NCBI GenBank assembly: GCA_950295325.1 | Contig: OX485805.1 | Coordinates: 1,924,501-1,988,500, forward strand | Source: Polytrichum commune | Lineage: Eukaryota; Streptophyta; Polytrichopsida; Polytrichales; Polytrichaceae | DNA: 64,000 nucleotides | Direction: 5' to 3' | Part shown: in pieces, positions 1-13,481 of the stretch | Layout: the number at the start of each line of letters is the position of its first letter | Numbering within the stretch: position 1 is the stretch's first letter | Notes under the pieces: generated by a model | The model's input: only the letters and a program-made list of their open reading frames with translations | Databases searched by the model: none | What the model was told of the DNA's origin: nothing | Program-made: the position numbers and the translations under genes

Positions 1-952
1 AAGGCAATTGATATCCGCTACATCCTTGTAGATTGTAAGAACCACAAGATTCACAAAAACCAGGCACTCATTACATGAGCAGAGAAGTTGCTTGTTCTCA
101 TATAACCAAGAGCTCAACCAAATCTTTTAGCACAACAAGAGAAAATGCAAATATCAAATATTACATATGTCAATTACTTAGAATCTAGGGTAATTAATCA
201 AACAGCAGAAAACTCACTATGCGAAAAATTCCAACCCTCAAGATCTTCCATGGAAACAATTCTACTCACACTTACTAATGGGTAGTAGGTGTTCAAACAA
301 TTGCAATCTCCTCCTCTTAAAGTGTATTGAGTACAAAAGAAAAAGTACATTTTGAAGGAGAGAAGGACCGTTCTCCGGTAGTATTCAGGGGTTCATCAAT
401 TAAACTCCGGAAGCATCTTCATGTGCACGGTGAAAATTTCCAAGTTCAGCGAAGTACAACATTCAATGTGTTGTTATTATCTACATAACCTTCAGGTCAA
501 CAGTTATATAGCCAACTTAGCAGAGCCGTTATGCCTTTGCAAGGGTTGATGCTATCTATTCGAATATCTAAACATTAAGTGCCATACGTTCCATATTTTT
601 ATTTTAAGAATACATGCTTTCTATATTTTTATTTTAAGATCCATACTTTTAATAATCTATATTTTTATAGTATTCTATATTTTCGTACTTTTATTTTATT
701 TCCATAATTTTATATGATTTTATTCAATTATTTTATACTTTTGTAATCCATACTTTCACTTTAAGTTATGATGAACGAAACACTCAACCATAAATAATTG
801 GATGGGCATCTTTGTAGATCACAAATGCATTGTATTAAATATTTGTAAAATTATACACATATACTTCTTCTTTTTTCATTTCATAACAACATTTTTTTGG
901 TTACATACGTTTATATTTTGCTTGCATTTGTTTATTGATTCCACAAAAAACA

Positions 953-1177
953 ATGGAGGGTAATAAAAACGTCAATTACACATCACTCTTAACCAAATTG
1001 AAGGCAAAACTACCAGAGAGATCATTGAAAAAACCAAAAATTGAGCAAATCTTTTATTCAAGTGAGGCACAAAAACATTTATTAAATATTTGTGGGTTTA
1101 TTGATTTCTTAAATCCGCTAGGATTTTCTACAAAATGTGGTAGAATTCAACAAATTTGTAACAAATTTTGTAAATAA
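953..1177 (+). pseudogene. Short ORF in repeat A, disrupted in the second copy
   Basis: A 74-residue ORF starts at ATG 953 (MEGNKNVNYTSLLTKLKAKL...). It is lysine-rich, with no recognised domain, membrane segment or signal peptide. The second copy keeps the start near 33539, but a small deletion removes the part after YSSE and brings in a stop. If this was ever coding, it is not maintained in both copies. It may be a fragment of a larger lost gene or chance; function unknown. Confidence 0.25.
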
Positions 1178-1310
1178 GCGTACAAAGTTTCAGATAAGAA
1201 TATAAAAACTTGCCTTGCCCAGGTGTGTACCACATTCGTCAATTTTTTTTCATGTTTGTTAATTTAATTTATTAGATTTAAATTCTTACAAGTTTAATTG
1301 TACAAGTTAC

Positions 1311-1535
1311 ATGAAAATACTCTTGTGTGCGTTCAATATTGATATTGAAGATTTGGAGGACACGTTGCATGCATGGAAAGCTAAATCTATGCTCAAGAAA
1401 AATGTAACATGTAAATCTTCCACCTTTCCAAATGTTTCGATCTATAATGATTTTGGTGTTAGAAACACCTCTATATAGGGTGACTTGTCGTTTGACAAAG
1501 TCAAGGAGCTACTGAAAACCATGGCTGCAAGCTAG
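1311..1535 (+). pseudogene. Decayed reading frame in repeat A
   Basis: A frame opens at ATG 1311 (MKILLCAFNIDIEDLEDTLH...), reads through a charged, protein-like segment, meets an in-frame TAG at 1479 and continues in the same frame (SFDKVKELLKTMAAS) to TAG at 1533. The second copy (33858-34082) has the same internal stop, so the break is older than the duplication. The composition looks like former coding sequence; the family is not recognised. Confidence 0.3.
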
Positions 1536-2111
1536 GACTTTGGTTCTTCTATAGACTCCACAATTCCAACCATATCGTCTGCACTTCCAATACAACAAAT
1601 ATCCGTTCCTTGAACATCTCGTTCAAAAAACATGAGGCGATCATAAGTGTCTATACACTCGTGTTTAAGTAAGTAGACACAATATTCACCTTTTTTAGAA
1701 TCAATTATTTAGTTTTTGATTATTTACATGTTTATAGACATTCGTTTTTTGCAAAGACAATGGATGTGTTTATGTTGGACAGTCTATACGACCACAAAAT
1801 AAGTATCGACAACATGCCCAAAGCCCTCATCCTGAATGAGAGAAGACGCAAAGTTTTTTTTTTACCCTTTTGTAGAACATTTTGACATGACAATAGTGTA
1901 TAATACGCCCAAAATAAAATTTGCCAGATAAGAAGGAAAAACAACTCATTCGACAATGTCAAAGTGAAGCATGTCGTAATTATAATATAATGAGACTCAT
2001 CCTCAGATCCTTTGTATTGGATCATACGTAGGAAACAATTGAATAATAAATGACATATTTTTTTTATCATAAATTTTTATGCGGTCTATGTATTTGCATC
2101 TTTCAATCATA

Positions 2112-3115
2112 TGTCACTCTGTTTCCAGAAACTCAATTATGAATAGATTGGATCCCAAGAGTCCACCAGAAAGACCAACTTCTAACAAAAACCTCTCCTC
2201 TCCTCTCCTCTCCTCTGGATGGCAGTGATCTCCAAAATGGTTTTGAGATGTTCAAATGTTTGCGCGGGTGTTCGAGATGGGTTTGGGGTGACGCTTTGGG
2301 AAGGAAAAGTGAAGGTAAGATGTGAGAGTCATAAAGTAAAGGTCCTAGTGGCACTTTAATTAGTGGGAACACATTTGACCTCTAATAAGTTATCGTACCA
2401 CCTTTTAGGTCAATTTCAACACTTTAGTTTAGAATCTGGATTTGGAATATGCACAGGATCTTTAAAATTATCATTTTTAGATTCTTGGAATTCGTGATAT
2501 TGCCTCAATTTCACTTACCGTAATAGGGTTCTCTGTAATATTTGCAAGTCAAACTTGGGTGAGTTGGTTAAAAGGGGAGTTTGAGAATTTATGCGTGAAG
2601 TGACCCAAGTGTATTTAAGGCTTAAATAAGCACACTAAAAGAGTGGGATGTATGTATTGTAGTAGTAAGGCTGATTGGACTCCTCTTGAAGTATAATGTG
2701 GATTTTCTATATCAACTCAACGAGCCCTTAAATTACTTGGGGTTAACACCAAAATCAAAGATGTGTCATGAAATAGGATTTATTTCAATCATAAAGAATA
2801 TTTGTGAAGCACAAATTTTATACTACATTTATATAGTTGGAACATAATATATAATGTTACTACATTTATATAGTAACATTGTCATACTACACTTTACTTT
2901 GGAAGTATTTTCATGAACTGATAGTAATTCTAATATATTATAGAAATCACTTGCACTTTGATTTCCATGGTTGAAAGCATAAGTTGCATAGCATGTTTGA
3001 AATTAAAAATCATGTCAATGTGAATCATATTTTCCATGTGTAATTATTAGACTTTATAACAAAGGAAAATTTTGAGGGTCATTGAGAAGTTTGAGTTTCA
3101 AGATATGTGCAAATG

Positions 3116-3173
<58 letters not shown>

Positions 3174-5289
3174 CATTCAAAGTAGACATAGATTATGGAC
3201 CATTCCATTCAAAGGCATAAAAAGCATGAAATAAGCAAATAAATGTAAAGAAAGTAAGGCTAATTTATGAGGCCCAAGTTGGGCCTCTTAGTAACTTAGG
3301 AGTTTTGTCAGATAACTGATAATAATGACTCATGATCGCATTCCTCCCACTTGGATGCATTTGTGACCAATAACCCATTGTTTATCATGGGCAAAAGTTG
3401 GTGAGGAGGGACCAACTCAAACCAAATATGTAAAGTTGGGATTGGGTACCACATTATACTCAAAGAATATTCAAAAATAAATAATAAATAAATGTTGTGT
3501 ACTTAGTGTGGTATATAATAATTGTTGTATGAGCATGTGTCATTCCAACCCTTTGCACATGTGCATAATAACACATCACTTTAACATGCCCCCCCAGGGG
3601 GTCCCCCTACCTTGTTTTGGAATGTTGAAGCAATGACCACTACTACCACCACGTTATCCTTTATAAACTTGATGCACACTACTTGCACATGGCTACACTA
3701 AACAGTCATGTCCACGACCCCTCCACAACATGAATATTGATATTAAAATTAGTTTCCAATGTTAATTAGAGTGGTTGGGGTGACTTGTCATGTGACACCT
3801 TCTTTAGTTGCCACTTGGTGATTGAAGGACAACTACTGTGAATCAATGATGGATAACATAGGAGTGAGGTTGATTCATTGCTGGAGTGAAAAATTATTCA
3901 CGTATGTGGACATGTTCATTTTTCTAAGGCCTATTTGAGAATCTATAAGAATTTCATCATCTGTTCAAAATATATTGAAAAAAATAAAGAAAATTGTGTA
4001 GAAATGATGGAGATAGCATGACATCACACTTGATTAGTTGTTCCTAGGTCAGAGGTTTAATTCCCTAAAATTGCATTGTCATGTTAGTGACAAACAAACC
4101 TCACTACTACAGTAATGCAAGCCATGTTAAATCAAATTTATATTAGTGTGACTGTCAACATGAATCTCTTTGTTAACGACATTTAAATAACTTGTTGAAA
4201 TGACGTTTTATTTTAAATTTATTTTTACATTTTCACATTCAGTGTAAGGAGTGAGAAACAAGACTTTGATAATGACATGCAAGATTTACTCATGGATTTA
4301 CTTTTATTGATTGGTGGTTTCATGGATGTAACCAAGTTCAATACAATTTATAAGACTTGCTTTATTCCATATGTTATTTTATTTTTGATGTGACACCAAC
4401 TAAAGCATTTTGGCAATTGATGCAACATGTACACATGTTTCAATGAAAGTTCAACAAGTTGTTTGGATATTATAGAACAAAATTGACTTTGTTTGGTAAA
4501 ATATTACATTTTCGTAATTAGTTATAATAACATGTAACTCTAAATAATTACATGCATTACATGCATTACATGCATTATTTGGAATTATTTATTTATTTAT
4601 TTTTGGAACATATGAGGCACCTGACCAACCAGCTAGTTCTTTTGTCAAGTGAAGAGAAGATTTCATAGCATGGAATGAAACTACCAACCACTTCATTTGG
4701 TTTTGGATACCTCTCCACTTTCATCCAGTAGTTTAGGGTCATCTTGGAGTAAAACATTTGGGATAATTAGTGTAGCAACAATGTCCATCAATGGATCACA
4801 TTTAGACGCCAAGGTTCGAGTATGTTGTATGATGTATATATGAAAGTCACCAACGTTACCATACATGGTGGCATAAAGTTTCTCTTGCACATCCGCCAAG
4901 AGATAGAAATATCATAAAGTTCTTTAACAACTTCCATATGAGTTTCAAGGGCCCTCGTGATTTCATGATCACAACCTTGGCCATAATGCAAAGTGGTCCT
5001 AGGACCCACCTCAAAGAGGTGGGCTTGACACAAAACATGGGCAATCTATTCCTCTTGCAAGAAGTGCCCCCTCGTTCACAACGCAACGACCCCTCCCAAA
5101 ACCCTAATATTGCCTCTCTCCATACATACATGGATGAGATAAAGAAACGAGAGATTTATTCATCCTAGTTTCATCCAACATTAAATACTTATCCCATAAA
5201 GTCTTGTGACACAACCATGCAAGTACAAGTGTTGCATACTTTCTAAAGATCCTTCATACATGTACATAACTACAAGCTACAATTTATGT
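2112..5289. other. AT-rich stretch without a recognisable gene
   Basis: Only short frames occur on either strand, and none has protein-like composition or a motif. Visible items are a CCTCT run near 2190-2215, an (AT)n(GT)n microsatellite near 3115-3173 and small repeats of ACATGCATT near 4550-4580. Nothing here supports a gene. Confidence 0.6.
3115..3173. repeat. (AT)n-(GT)n compound microsatellite
   Basis: About 14 AT units run directly into about 15 GT units. Such alternating purine-pyrimidine tracts are prone to length change. Confidence 0.95.
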
Positions 5290-6600
5290 AGCATATATCT
5301 ACATAATACGACAACATTTGAATTAATACCTCTTTCATACATTCACGATTACTCACACTTGTTATGAAAGATGCACTTTTTGAGTACTTTTTGAGGTTGG
5401 GAGCAGAGTTCGGGAAGTTTTTGAAGCCTTAGTGCCTAATTGCCGGTAGTTGCTATGAAGGGTAAGATTTTTTCCAATTTACATCGGCAAGAGCCGGTCT
5501 TTTGTAAAATCAATCGGCCAATTGCCTATATTTTCATATTTTCATTGGCCAATATCCGATTAAATGGAATTCATATCGGCACTAATTGTCTCAAAAATGT
5601 ATGAAAAGTTATTAGAAATCATTTCTTAGTACAAAATCTTGAATAAGTGAAAAGAAAGGCATGTTCAAAAATTTAAATTTGAAGAGTTAATATCCTTGGC
5701 AGGGATTGAACCTAGCAATGCCTTCACTGCTTGAAGGCCAAGGGTCCCCCAATTCTTCATAGAAGCAATTGGATTTGGTCATGGAAAGGTTACATAATTC
5801 AAAGAGTTTAAGGTTTAGGGTACTTCCTCAAGTGCATCATCATATGCCCCAGACAAATAGTGCTTTGGATGCTTCCGACTGAAATCCAGTAACTCACAAG
5901 AAGAATTGACTACATTTCCAAGACATTTTCTGGTCCATCGGCTAATTGCCGGAGGATTGAAATTACAGTCGGATTGCCATCCATTGGTTGGAAACTTGGA
6001 CTGGCCATGAGGGGAAATCCATCGGTTGATAATGAACTAGCCGTCGGTTTTCCCCAACCATTGGTTGGGAGTTGGAATCACAAACCTACCGGGATTGATT
6101 TTGCATTCCCAGGTGCTTGGGTTGTTTCATGGTTGGCTTTTTTGAAGCAAGTGTATGTCGATGAAACCCACAATGAAATTTGATAAATATTGTGTGATGG
6201 GTCTACAATGTTACAAATTACTGTAAATTTACCATGAGCAGCTCAAAAGTGTTACCCATGATATCCCAAAAGATTGAAATGAAGGGAGCAACTGTAATGA
6301 ATGAAAGTTTATAGTCTAGGAATAAATTTATATTCCATTTAAATAAAATAAATATGGTAATAATTCTTAATCACCATCAACATGTAATGCATGATTTATT
6401 CAATGTGAACGTATTTTAGATGTAGTCCATAGTATTTGCCTCATGTGTTGAATGGAGGGTAGAATAGTACACTAATTATTCCAAGTAGGACGTGCTCTAA
6501 GGTGTTTGTAGAGCGATTTAGAAAATATGATATGCAAAGTGAACATTGTTAGGATGAATAAAGCTAATACTTTTAGTGAATGAGGATGTTATAAATAGTA
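5290..6600. repeat. Dispersed repeat E, copy 1 (long form)
   Basis: The ends of this block match 39398-40058. This copy has 668 extra bases (5404-6071) between two 9-bp GGTTGGGAG words (5395-5403 and 6063-6071); the other copy has a single such word. The extra piece includes several CGGC/GCCG-flavoured short phrases and a 69-codon frame that I do not consider a gene. In this copy repeat E is followed by the material that flanks the giant element on its right (63208 onward). Confidence 0.7.
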
Positions 6601-6615
6601 GTTCTAGAGAATGTT

Positions 6616-6635
6616 GGTTTAGGGTTTAGGGTTTT
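6616..6635. repeat. Interstitial telomere-type TTTAGGG tract
   Basis: About two and a half TTTAGGG units, the plant (Arabidopsis-type) telomere repeat. Similar short tracts lie at about 10155-10174, 14588-14626, 25491-25510, 55441-55469 and 56717-56747. Confidence 0.8.
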
Positions 6636-6639
6636 AAAA

Positions 6640-7145
6640 AAAAAATTAATGTGATAAACGCCGTCACTACATGCACATATTACAAATCATGAAGTAAATA
6701 GGCCTTTGTAACATATAAAAGTCAATGGGGGACAATTACTATATGACAATAATGGATGAAAACGGTCAATTAGATGATACCAACACATCAACTGTCCTAA
6801 ACCTTACGGACCATTTTGTACATCTACCTAAACTCCAAAATTGTTACTAACCTTTTTGAATAAACACACTAGAGGGAAAAAAAATACCTCTCTCATATGT
6901 ATACTATGTACGCTAATACCTCAAATAATACACCTTTTTGCACTCATGTTAGTTCATACTTTGTAATAACTTTCCTTTCTTGACATTTTTAAGCCTCATG
7001 CGGACTGACTCTTCCTAAATAAAAGAGATTTCATGTTTCATGGGGACCTTGCTTTGGCACTGAGGGCCGCTGTACATGGGGAGCCAAGGCAAATTTGGGG
7101 TTCTGACATGACATGCATGACTATGTGTTTGTGATTGGTCCAATC
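6640..7145. repeat. Dispersed repeat D/C, copy 1
   Basis: This matches 63208-63720 with many substitutions. Its right part (from about 6950; conserved words AAGCCTCATGCGGACT, AAGAGATTTCATGTTTCAT and TACATGGGGAGCCAAGG) also recurs at 8130-8335 and 20835-21025, giving four copies of that core in the window. It encodes nothing recognisable. Confidence 0.75.
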
Positions 7146-7915
7146 CACTAATACAACCTCAAGGCCTATACATAATGGAGACAAGGCTATAATGCACTAA
7201 AGAAAAATTGATATAGTCGGAGGAAGATAGTTGGGCGGAATGACACACATATCTAAGCAAGTTTTGATCTTTGAGAGGCGTTATAGTGGTTTCTCGGCGT
7301 TCTTTGCGGCCACACAAGGTTCAAACCAAATTTTGACCTCGGCTCAATTACACAAATCCTTCCAAGTATGGTGGATGTGCCTAGTTCGGTCTCTGATCTT
7401 GAATGGACACCTAAGTTATATTTGAGTGGTGTATGGTTGGGTGTGAATCTAAGCACGGACACCAAAAAGGCATGTGTTGGAAAAAGAAGAAGATTGGACT
7501 ATGTACTCAAAACTTGTTAACTTTCCTAAATGTACTAGTCAACGTAATTGAGGGTACCTATATAATCATTTATTAGCTCAAAGAATATTCACTTTGACAA
7601 TGAATAGGAAGTTCATATGAGCTTTGAAAATAATGACGAAAGTGACTATGGCATGATTTGGATTTGCTAATCATTTTGCACCAATTATGTGTTTCAGATC
7701 CTACCGTAAGTGGGTGCAAAGCTAAAAAATTTACATTTAAGACTCACTTATCTTATTGAGAGTTCTCTCATAGACGAGGTATAGCCCTCCACCGGCCCCA
7801 CGGGCTCAAGCATGGTTAAGTACATAGCTCCAGTACCTTGCATAGGTTTAAATGAAAGTGAAATTTATCTAAGGGTGCAAACATAGATGATACGTGAAGG
7901 AATACAACGTACAAT
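7146..7915. other. Intergenic stretch, nothing recognised
   Basis: Two overlapping 60-70 codon frames on opposite strands around 7231-7465 have no motif or coding character. No RNA gene or repeat within the window was recognised. Confidence 0.5.
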
Positions 7916-8560
7916 CTATGAAATATTTGACACTTTTAGCCACCATTTCTACACATGGTTGTCAATTGTTTTTTCAAATTTTCAAACCATGTTGTATGTG
8001 GTTTTTTTTTGGCCTTGGGACACTATCAATCATATGGTACTTGAAAATGATTGTGTATGAATCAAAATCATGTACATGGATTCATGCCATGTCACTATGT
8101 TGAAATTTATATTTAAATTACGTGGATGTAATCTTGATGTGCTTTGTAATAACTTTATTTTCCTAACATTGTCAAGCCTCATGCGGACTTACTCTTCCTA
8201 AATAAAAGAGATTTCATGTTTCATTGGGACCTTGCTTTGGCGCTAAGGACCGCTTTACATGGGGAGCCAAGGCCAATTTAGGGGTCTGACATGACATGCA
8301 TGAACCCATGTTCGTGATTGATCTAATCTTATGGTTTTAATATACTGGAGCACTTTTTGTGTATACTTGACCGTGCTTCTCCCCCATCATATTATGAATA
8401 TTCAGATTTGGGATGGAATTATCGATTATCCCGTCATCAGATAAGTCATATTCTCGAGTATTATATGGTAAGTACGCAATAACGTGGAACAGTTTCGTAG
8501 GCTGCATTTCACAATAACGTGAAAGTTTCAACCCATATCCTGGCGGTGGTCACAAATACA
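7916..8560. repeat. Dispersed repeat C, extended copy 1
   Basis: This matches 20597-21360 in the same orientation, from TATGAAATATTTGACAC onward, through the shared core at 8130-8335 and on to the TTGACCGTGCTTCTCCCCC segment near 8370. It lies directly left of repeat B copy 1. In the second locus, repeat C and repeat B are separated by the 21636-23019 element and tandem repeats. Confidence 0.75.
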
Positions 8561-9376
8561 CAAATCTCTATAACTCACATATCTAACAGCTTGGTTTTGT
8601 TGTGTACTGGTGCGTGTATGAGGCATTTTCCAGTCTAGCTTTGGGGTCACGTTGGTTGTAACAGGATACACCTTCCTCATGGCCACTTGTTAGCAACGAC
8701 AACTGCTAGTACGCTCAATGTGTTGTAGATGACCTCTTTGTCTTCTCTGAATCCCCACCCCATTGCCACTCGCCCTTGCGGATCTTACACAAGATTAATT
8801 GCTGTCCTAGGTGGAACGCTCTCAGTTTTGGTATTCTACTCCAGTGATATATAGTTGGCTTCACTGCTTGATCTAGCTCATTCGACTTAGTAGGTTTTTT
8901 CACGCTGAAGAAGGGCTTTATTTTAGCAAAAGAGTCCGCAAACTTCTTCAGCCAGTATATAGTGTACTGGAGATTCTACAATAGACGTGCGTGTCAAGCT
9001 GGACTTGTGAACACAAAATTTATATGGGTTCCAATTTGTATGAGTTAGGCTGAGCGAGTGCTGATGATTTGTATTGAAGGATGTATATACCCGTACTGAC
9101 AGCCAGCCCATTGCGCTGATTCTGATCAAAATCTTTAATTGTTTCCCAGCTGCAAGATTTCCCACAACTGAGCCCAATTCACTCAGCTACATACACCACT
9201 CGACACTCCCAATTCATCATGGAGGCTGCAAGGTGAGCTCCAGCTCCAGATTCCTTACAATTTCTCATAGTCAACACAGTAATTAATATAAATCGGGTTT
9301 GTCTGTAGAAGGCCCGTAGGAAACAACTAGCTATTTGAGTTTCTCCCAAGCTTTCACACATGCTTAATAGTCGACG

Positions 9377-9628
9377 TTGTACACTGGCAGAGTCGGTGAA
9401 GGTGGCGGCCATGTAGCGCACCACAACTTCTTCACAATTTTAGCTGTGGACGAAGCTTTGGCTGACCCAACAGCTTCCCCACGGCCAATGACAATATTCG
9501 ACGCAATCCAGGAAGACGAAGGGGACTCCGAGGTGACAACCCAAACACTTGCCAATCATGAACACGAGGCAGCTTCACCTGAAGAAGAGCAGATTCACGT
9601 TGGTGAGTCTATTGCATCTCCTCACTAG
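9377..9628 (+). pseudogene. Protein-like fragment in repeat B (acidic)
   Basis: An 83-codon frame whose later part (around FDAIQEDEGDSEVTTQ and NHEHEAASPEEE) has a protein-like acidic composition. The corresponding frame in copy 2 (24249-24560) runs on to 103 codons because the stop after SPH is a Trp codon there. There is no recognised domain. Conservation between copies is no better than in the surrounding DNA, so it could be an exon remnant rather than a gene. Confidence 0.25.
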
Positions 9629-11671
9629 ACACCTGCATGTTCCTGGCTCCCATTTCCCCTTTGGTGAGAACAGGAAGCTTCCAACATAATACTGCCAACA
9701 TAACAACATATGCACCGTAGATCTTTGCACGCATCCGATGACTAAAATATGATCTAGGACTTTTCGCTTGATAACGCCCTTAGAATAGGGCGGTCCATGG
9801 TATATGGCCTTGGTCCTCAAGCCTACCTATCCCATTTCATCTTCTATTATTATTATTATTACGAATTTAACTGTGTCTCGGGCAGTTGGGCAACCATGTT
9901 ATATTTTATTATACAAAGTTTATTGTATTTAGTGTCACTTACCCTATTATGAGAGCCTATCCGTGGTTATGCTAAATGGAAACCAATACTAAACTGTTTA
10001 TGGTATTTAGTTTCACCTAACTAATAAGGCCACTTACCTTATTCTGAGACGTATCCTAGATTACACTCATGACCAACAAGGTTGACCATCAGTGTCATTA
10101 CATAACACTTGTCAATTGTGTGTTCAATAATATCTTCCTATAATAATAAAAATCTAGGGTTTAGGGTTTAGGGTACACCCTACATCAGAAATTGCGAACA
10201 AGTTGAGGGGAACACATTTGAGATCAATATTTACCACAAACCTATAAGGATCATGTTTTTAATAGAACACCAATACCTTGATAAAAGTGGTGGGGCTCAG
10301 CTTAGAAAGGCAGGCGTCTAGCCCTGGTCCCTTTCCCAATGTTAACAGAATGATTGCTAACAATCCAAAAGCGATGGCATATTTTGAGAGAAGTCTTTTC
10401 AACTGTTTTTGGTGAATTTCCCAAGAATTTCACCTTATACCGAGCTTACAATGTTGATTGATCATGTCCAGACTCACTACCAGTTTTATTCTTTGAAAGT
10501 AAGAAACTGTCAAACTTATAATTTGTTTGAGGGAGGACCCTCGGGGCTTTTTGTTGATGGTTCAAGCTTGAATTCCACTTCGATGATCATGATCTCAATT
10601 GTAATGAAAGTCTCAATGTCTGCTTTCTATTCAACTTTGCAAATCTAGTAAATCCTTTTGGAATGTTTTTGGTTATCAATTGTATTTGAGAGTTCTAGAG
10701 TACTAAGAATTCAACTTCCTTAGTACCATGGCAGTTGCAACGTTTATTATATTACTTTGAGATTTTTTGAATTTTAAAACATTTAATTCAATAAAGAAAA
10801 TCCATTATTTGGGAAAACATGAGATTTTGATAGTATATTGTGTTTCGTAGAGTGCAGGATTGGAAATAAATTTATTTATTAACAATGGCTTGTAGAAGTC
10901 GACATGAGACCACGGTGAACTAGATGACCATTTTCTTATTGTAAGATATCCATATTTAAATTATATACCTAATTTCGTCCTTAGCATAATTCCAAGGCAT
11001 TTCTGTACTTTTGTAACGTATCTTGTCATTACATTATGCTTTCTACAATTGATTCATAAAAACTCTATGACTTAATATTCCACATTTTTTAATCTTATAA
11101 TAAAATACCTAATTTTCTTACAATAAGTTTTAATGACATGCTTAGATTCCAAACAATGAAAAAACAATCACATGAATAATACAAACTTATGGATATGATG
11201 AAATCAACTGTGCAAGATAGCTAATTATATGGAAATGCATTAAGGATTAGCCTATATAGTAGCACCAACTAGGCATTACTTGCAAGGGACTTTAGGGATT
11301 AATGTCTCCAAATGTTACACATTGTGGGTTGCCAAAACAAATGAAAAAATCCCAAATATGTACTTCGTTAATTATGATGGGTATTGATTGGTGTGTATAT
11401 ATTTTGTTCCTTTCTTTCAGTATTTTATGTTATTGGTAAACCTCTGATCCTACACCTTAGTACATGATTCATACAAAAGGAAGTCTCCATGTTATCAACT
11501 CCATTCGTAAATAAGTCATTTTATGATCCAAGTTTCCAGTCTCTTACAAACATTATGTTACAAGTTTAAACAAATTTAGACAACCACTTATTGAAAATTC
11601 AATTATAGATTGGGATTTATGAGTTGCCAAATAGTTGATGATTTTTTGTAGTGATCTATAACAAGTTAAAT

Positions 11672-12049
11672 ATGTTGGCAGGATTTAATGTGTTGCTCTT
11701 GGAGGGAGATAGCACCTTACCATTAGTGGTGAGTGCTGCGGATTACTTGGGATTTCTTGAGAAGGAAGTACTACCATTCCCTCTTCATGCGAGGAACCAA
11801 AGACACAAGAAAAAAGTCTTGTTGAAGTTGGCAAGGGATCTCAAAGTTCTCCCACCGCCAAACCCTTCCATTCTTGACATTTACTTTGACATTCAACAAT
11901 GGAGACACATCATCCGCGAACTCATCAAAGAAATGCGGATTGTGGAAAGTCGGTGCTCTTTGGAAATACGCAACTTGGGAGTGTACGTCCTCACATCTAC
12001 CCCATACAATGCATTCTTGGAGTTGCTCGCTACACATTTAGCCGTCTAA
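11672..12049 (+). CDS. Hypothetical 125-residue ORF in repeat B, copy 1
   Basis: The first ATG of the open frame is at 11672 (MLAGFNVLLLEGDSTLPLVV...); the frame itself opens just after a TTTTTTGTAG phrase that could be a splice acceptor. The product has a hydrophobic start, a basic middle (NQRHKKKVLLKLA) and a leucine-rich end; no family is recognised. The counterpart at 26962-27339 is also intact. By eye, most base differences between the two change amino acids (for example L/Q, R/T and R/C), which does not suggest strong purifying selection. It may be a decayed exon that happens to remain open. Confidence 0.35.
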   Translation: MLAGFNVLLLEGDSTLPLVVSAADYLGFLEKEVLPFPLHARNQRHKKKVLLKLARDLKVLPPPNPSILDIYFDIQQWRHIIRELIKEMRIVESRCSLEIRNLGVYVLTSTPYNAFLELLATHLAV

Positions 12050-13039
12050 GGACTTTGTGGCACTTAGAAGTTAAGAACCAATGTGGTTTTGGGTACATGT
12101 TTAGTGTCCACTGCTGCGATTTGGATTCCAACCCTCTATATGCAACATATTCCTAAGTTGCATAATTAGGGCTCCAAGTTGATGGTAGCCATCAACTAAA
12201 TTTGCTAATGTAACCCTCGGAGGTTGACTTTGTACTAAATGCGTCCCGATAGAGTACCATTTTAATATTGTGTATGTTTTTGTGGTGTGTTTTGGTTGTA
12301 TACTGAGCTAGTTGAGAAAATATGTCATGACATACTAAGATTGGCAAGTAAATCATCAAGTCTTGTACAAATTCAATGCCATAAGAATGACAAATCAAGT
12401 GAGTCTCTCAAAGTGTGACAAGTCTTCAAAGATCACGTATACACGATCTGCTTAAGAGATTTCATGGGTGCATCTCAAGCGGTTAGTGTCCAACATTGAC
12501 TATTTAACCATCCCAACCAATGACTTGTCGTATTAATTCTTGCAGTAATATTAAAAATTGGTTACAACAAAATGTTGAACCCTTTTGCACCCAAATACAG
12601 GTGTTTAAATAATGAGGTTGATGTGTGAACTAGGTTGGTGTTTGATGAACACATGTCTCCCCCAACTCCATTGATCACTTCACTTTCAGTGTGGAGTGGG
12701 CTTGTGTGTAAGCCACATAAAGTATGAAGAAAGGACTGATTACAAGAAGTGTTAATACTCCCATATAAATGAGAATGAATAAAAAATGTAAAAGAAAGCA
12801 TTTCATGATGATTCCTAAAAGTTCTTCCATGATGATTCCTTCCTCCACTTCTGGAGGGTCCAGTTTAATAACTCCCACCACTTAAAATTGTTCCTTTGCA
12901 GAAATGGTTTCCTTGATTTTGGTTAACCCTGCTGCGGACATCCAGAAACAAGCGATTAATGATGATGGCCTTCACAAACAATAACCAAAGGGCCTTCCAG
13001 CATGCAATAAACGCCAATCAATAATAAAATTGCAGCAAC

Positions 13040-13481
13040 TTTTTAATTTTTTTTGGAAGTTTGGACATAGTCTCGGTTTTTTGGCTCTCAAAAATTCATA
13101 TGAAGTCCAAAAAATGATTTCTTGATATCCATGGATAGGTAATCAAGTCCTCTACATGAATATGCAATAATATTTCTACTGCACATTCCCGCGTCCCCCC
13201 ATCCGCACCTCATCTAACTTAGGCCCTTTGCAAATAATATATATGACACTAAATATCATTACCGGTGTACTTATCCATACAAAACTAATGAAGGATCCCT
13301 CAAGCAACAAAGTAACCAATGTAGTATGATGACCAACAAATTATCACCCTTATGGGGACAACGATGTACAAGTAATGACTTTATTATTGCGACGACGGTA
13401 CAAATGCCATTTATAAATCACATACATGAACAAACCATGCACGATTTAATATTCCACTTCATTCCGTCAACTTGACTTCCG
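13040..13481. other. Spacer between repeat B and the next ORF
   Basis: AT-rich sequence with no recognisable gene or repeat. Confidence 0.5.

Larger units (their letters stand above)
1..2111. repeat. Dispersed repeat A, copy 1 (cut by window start)
   Basis: This stretch matches 32578-35400 closely in the same orientation. The match starts at base 1, so the repeat continues outside the window. Similarity stops near 2111, just after the phrase ending TTTCAATCATAT; beyond it the two loci differ. The right-hand copy carries a 742-bp insertion that is absent here, so this copy shows the empty target site (ATACGCCC near 1905). No reverse transcriptase, integrase, primer-binding site or polypurine tract is visible, so the type of element is unknown. 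Confidence 0.85.
8588..13039. repeat. Large direct repeat B, copy 1
   Basis: This block of about 4.45 kb is nearly identical to 23466-28321. Both copies start at the CAGCTTGG phrase and end at AAAATTGCAGCA, after which they diverge abruptly. Differences are scattered substitutions, small indels (for example a shorter ATT run near 9841) and one 445-bp insertion in the other copy. No long terminal repeats, terminal inverted repeats or recombinase gene are seen at the edges, so this may be a segmental duplication or a copied element of unknown type. Confidence 0.9.

Noticed and set aside
4040-4075. Second B-box-like word (GAGGTTTAATTCCC)
   Set aside because: Same reason; no foldable tRNA and no poly-A tail or target duplication was seen.
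5697-5760. tRNA-like signal on the minus strand (GGTTCAATCCC)
   Set aside because: A B-box-like word only; no cloverleaf can be formed and no A box is at the proper distance. At best a SINE remnant.
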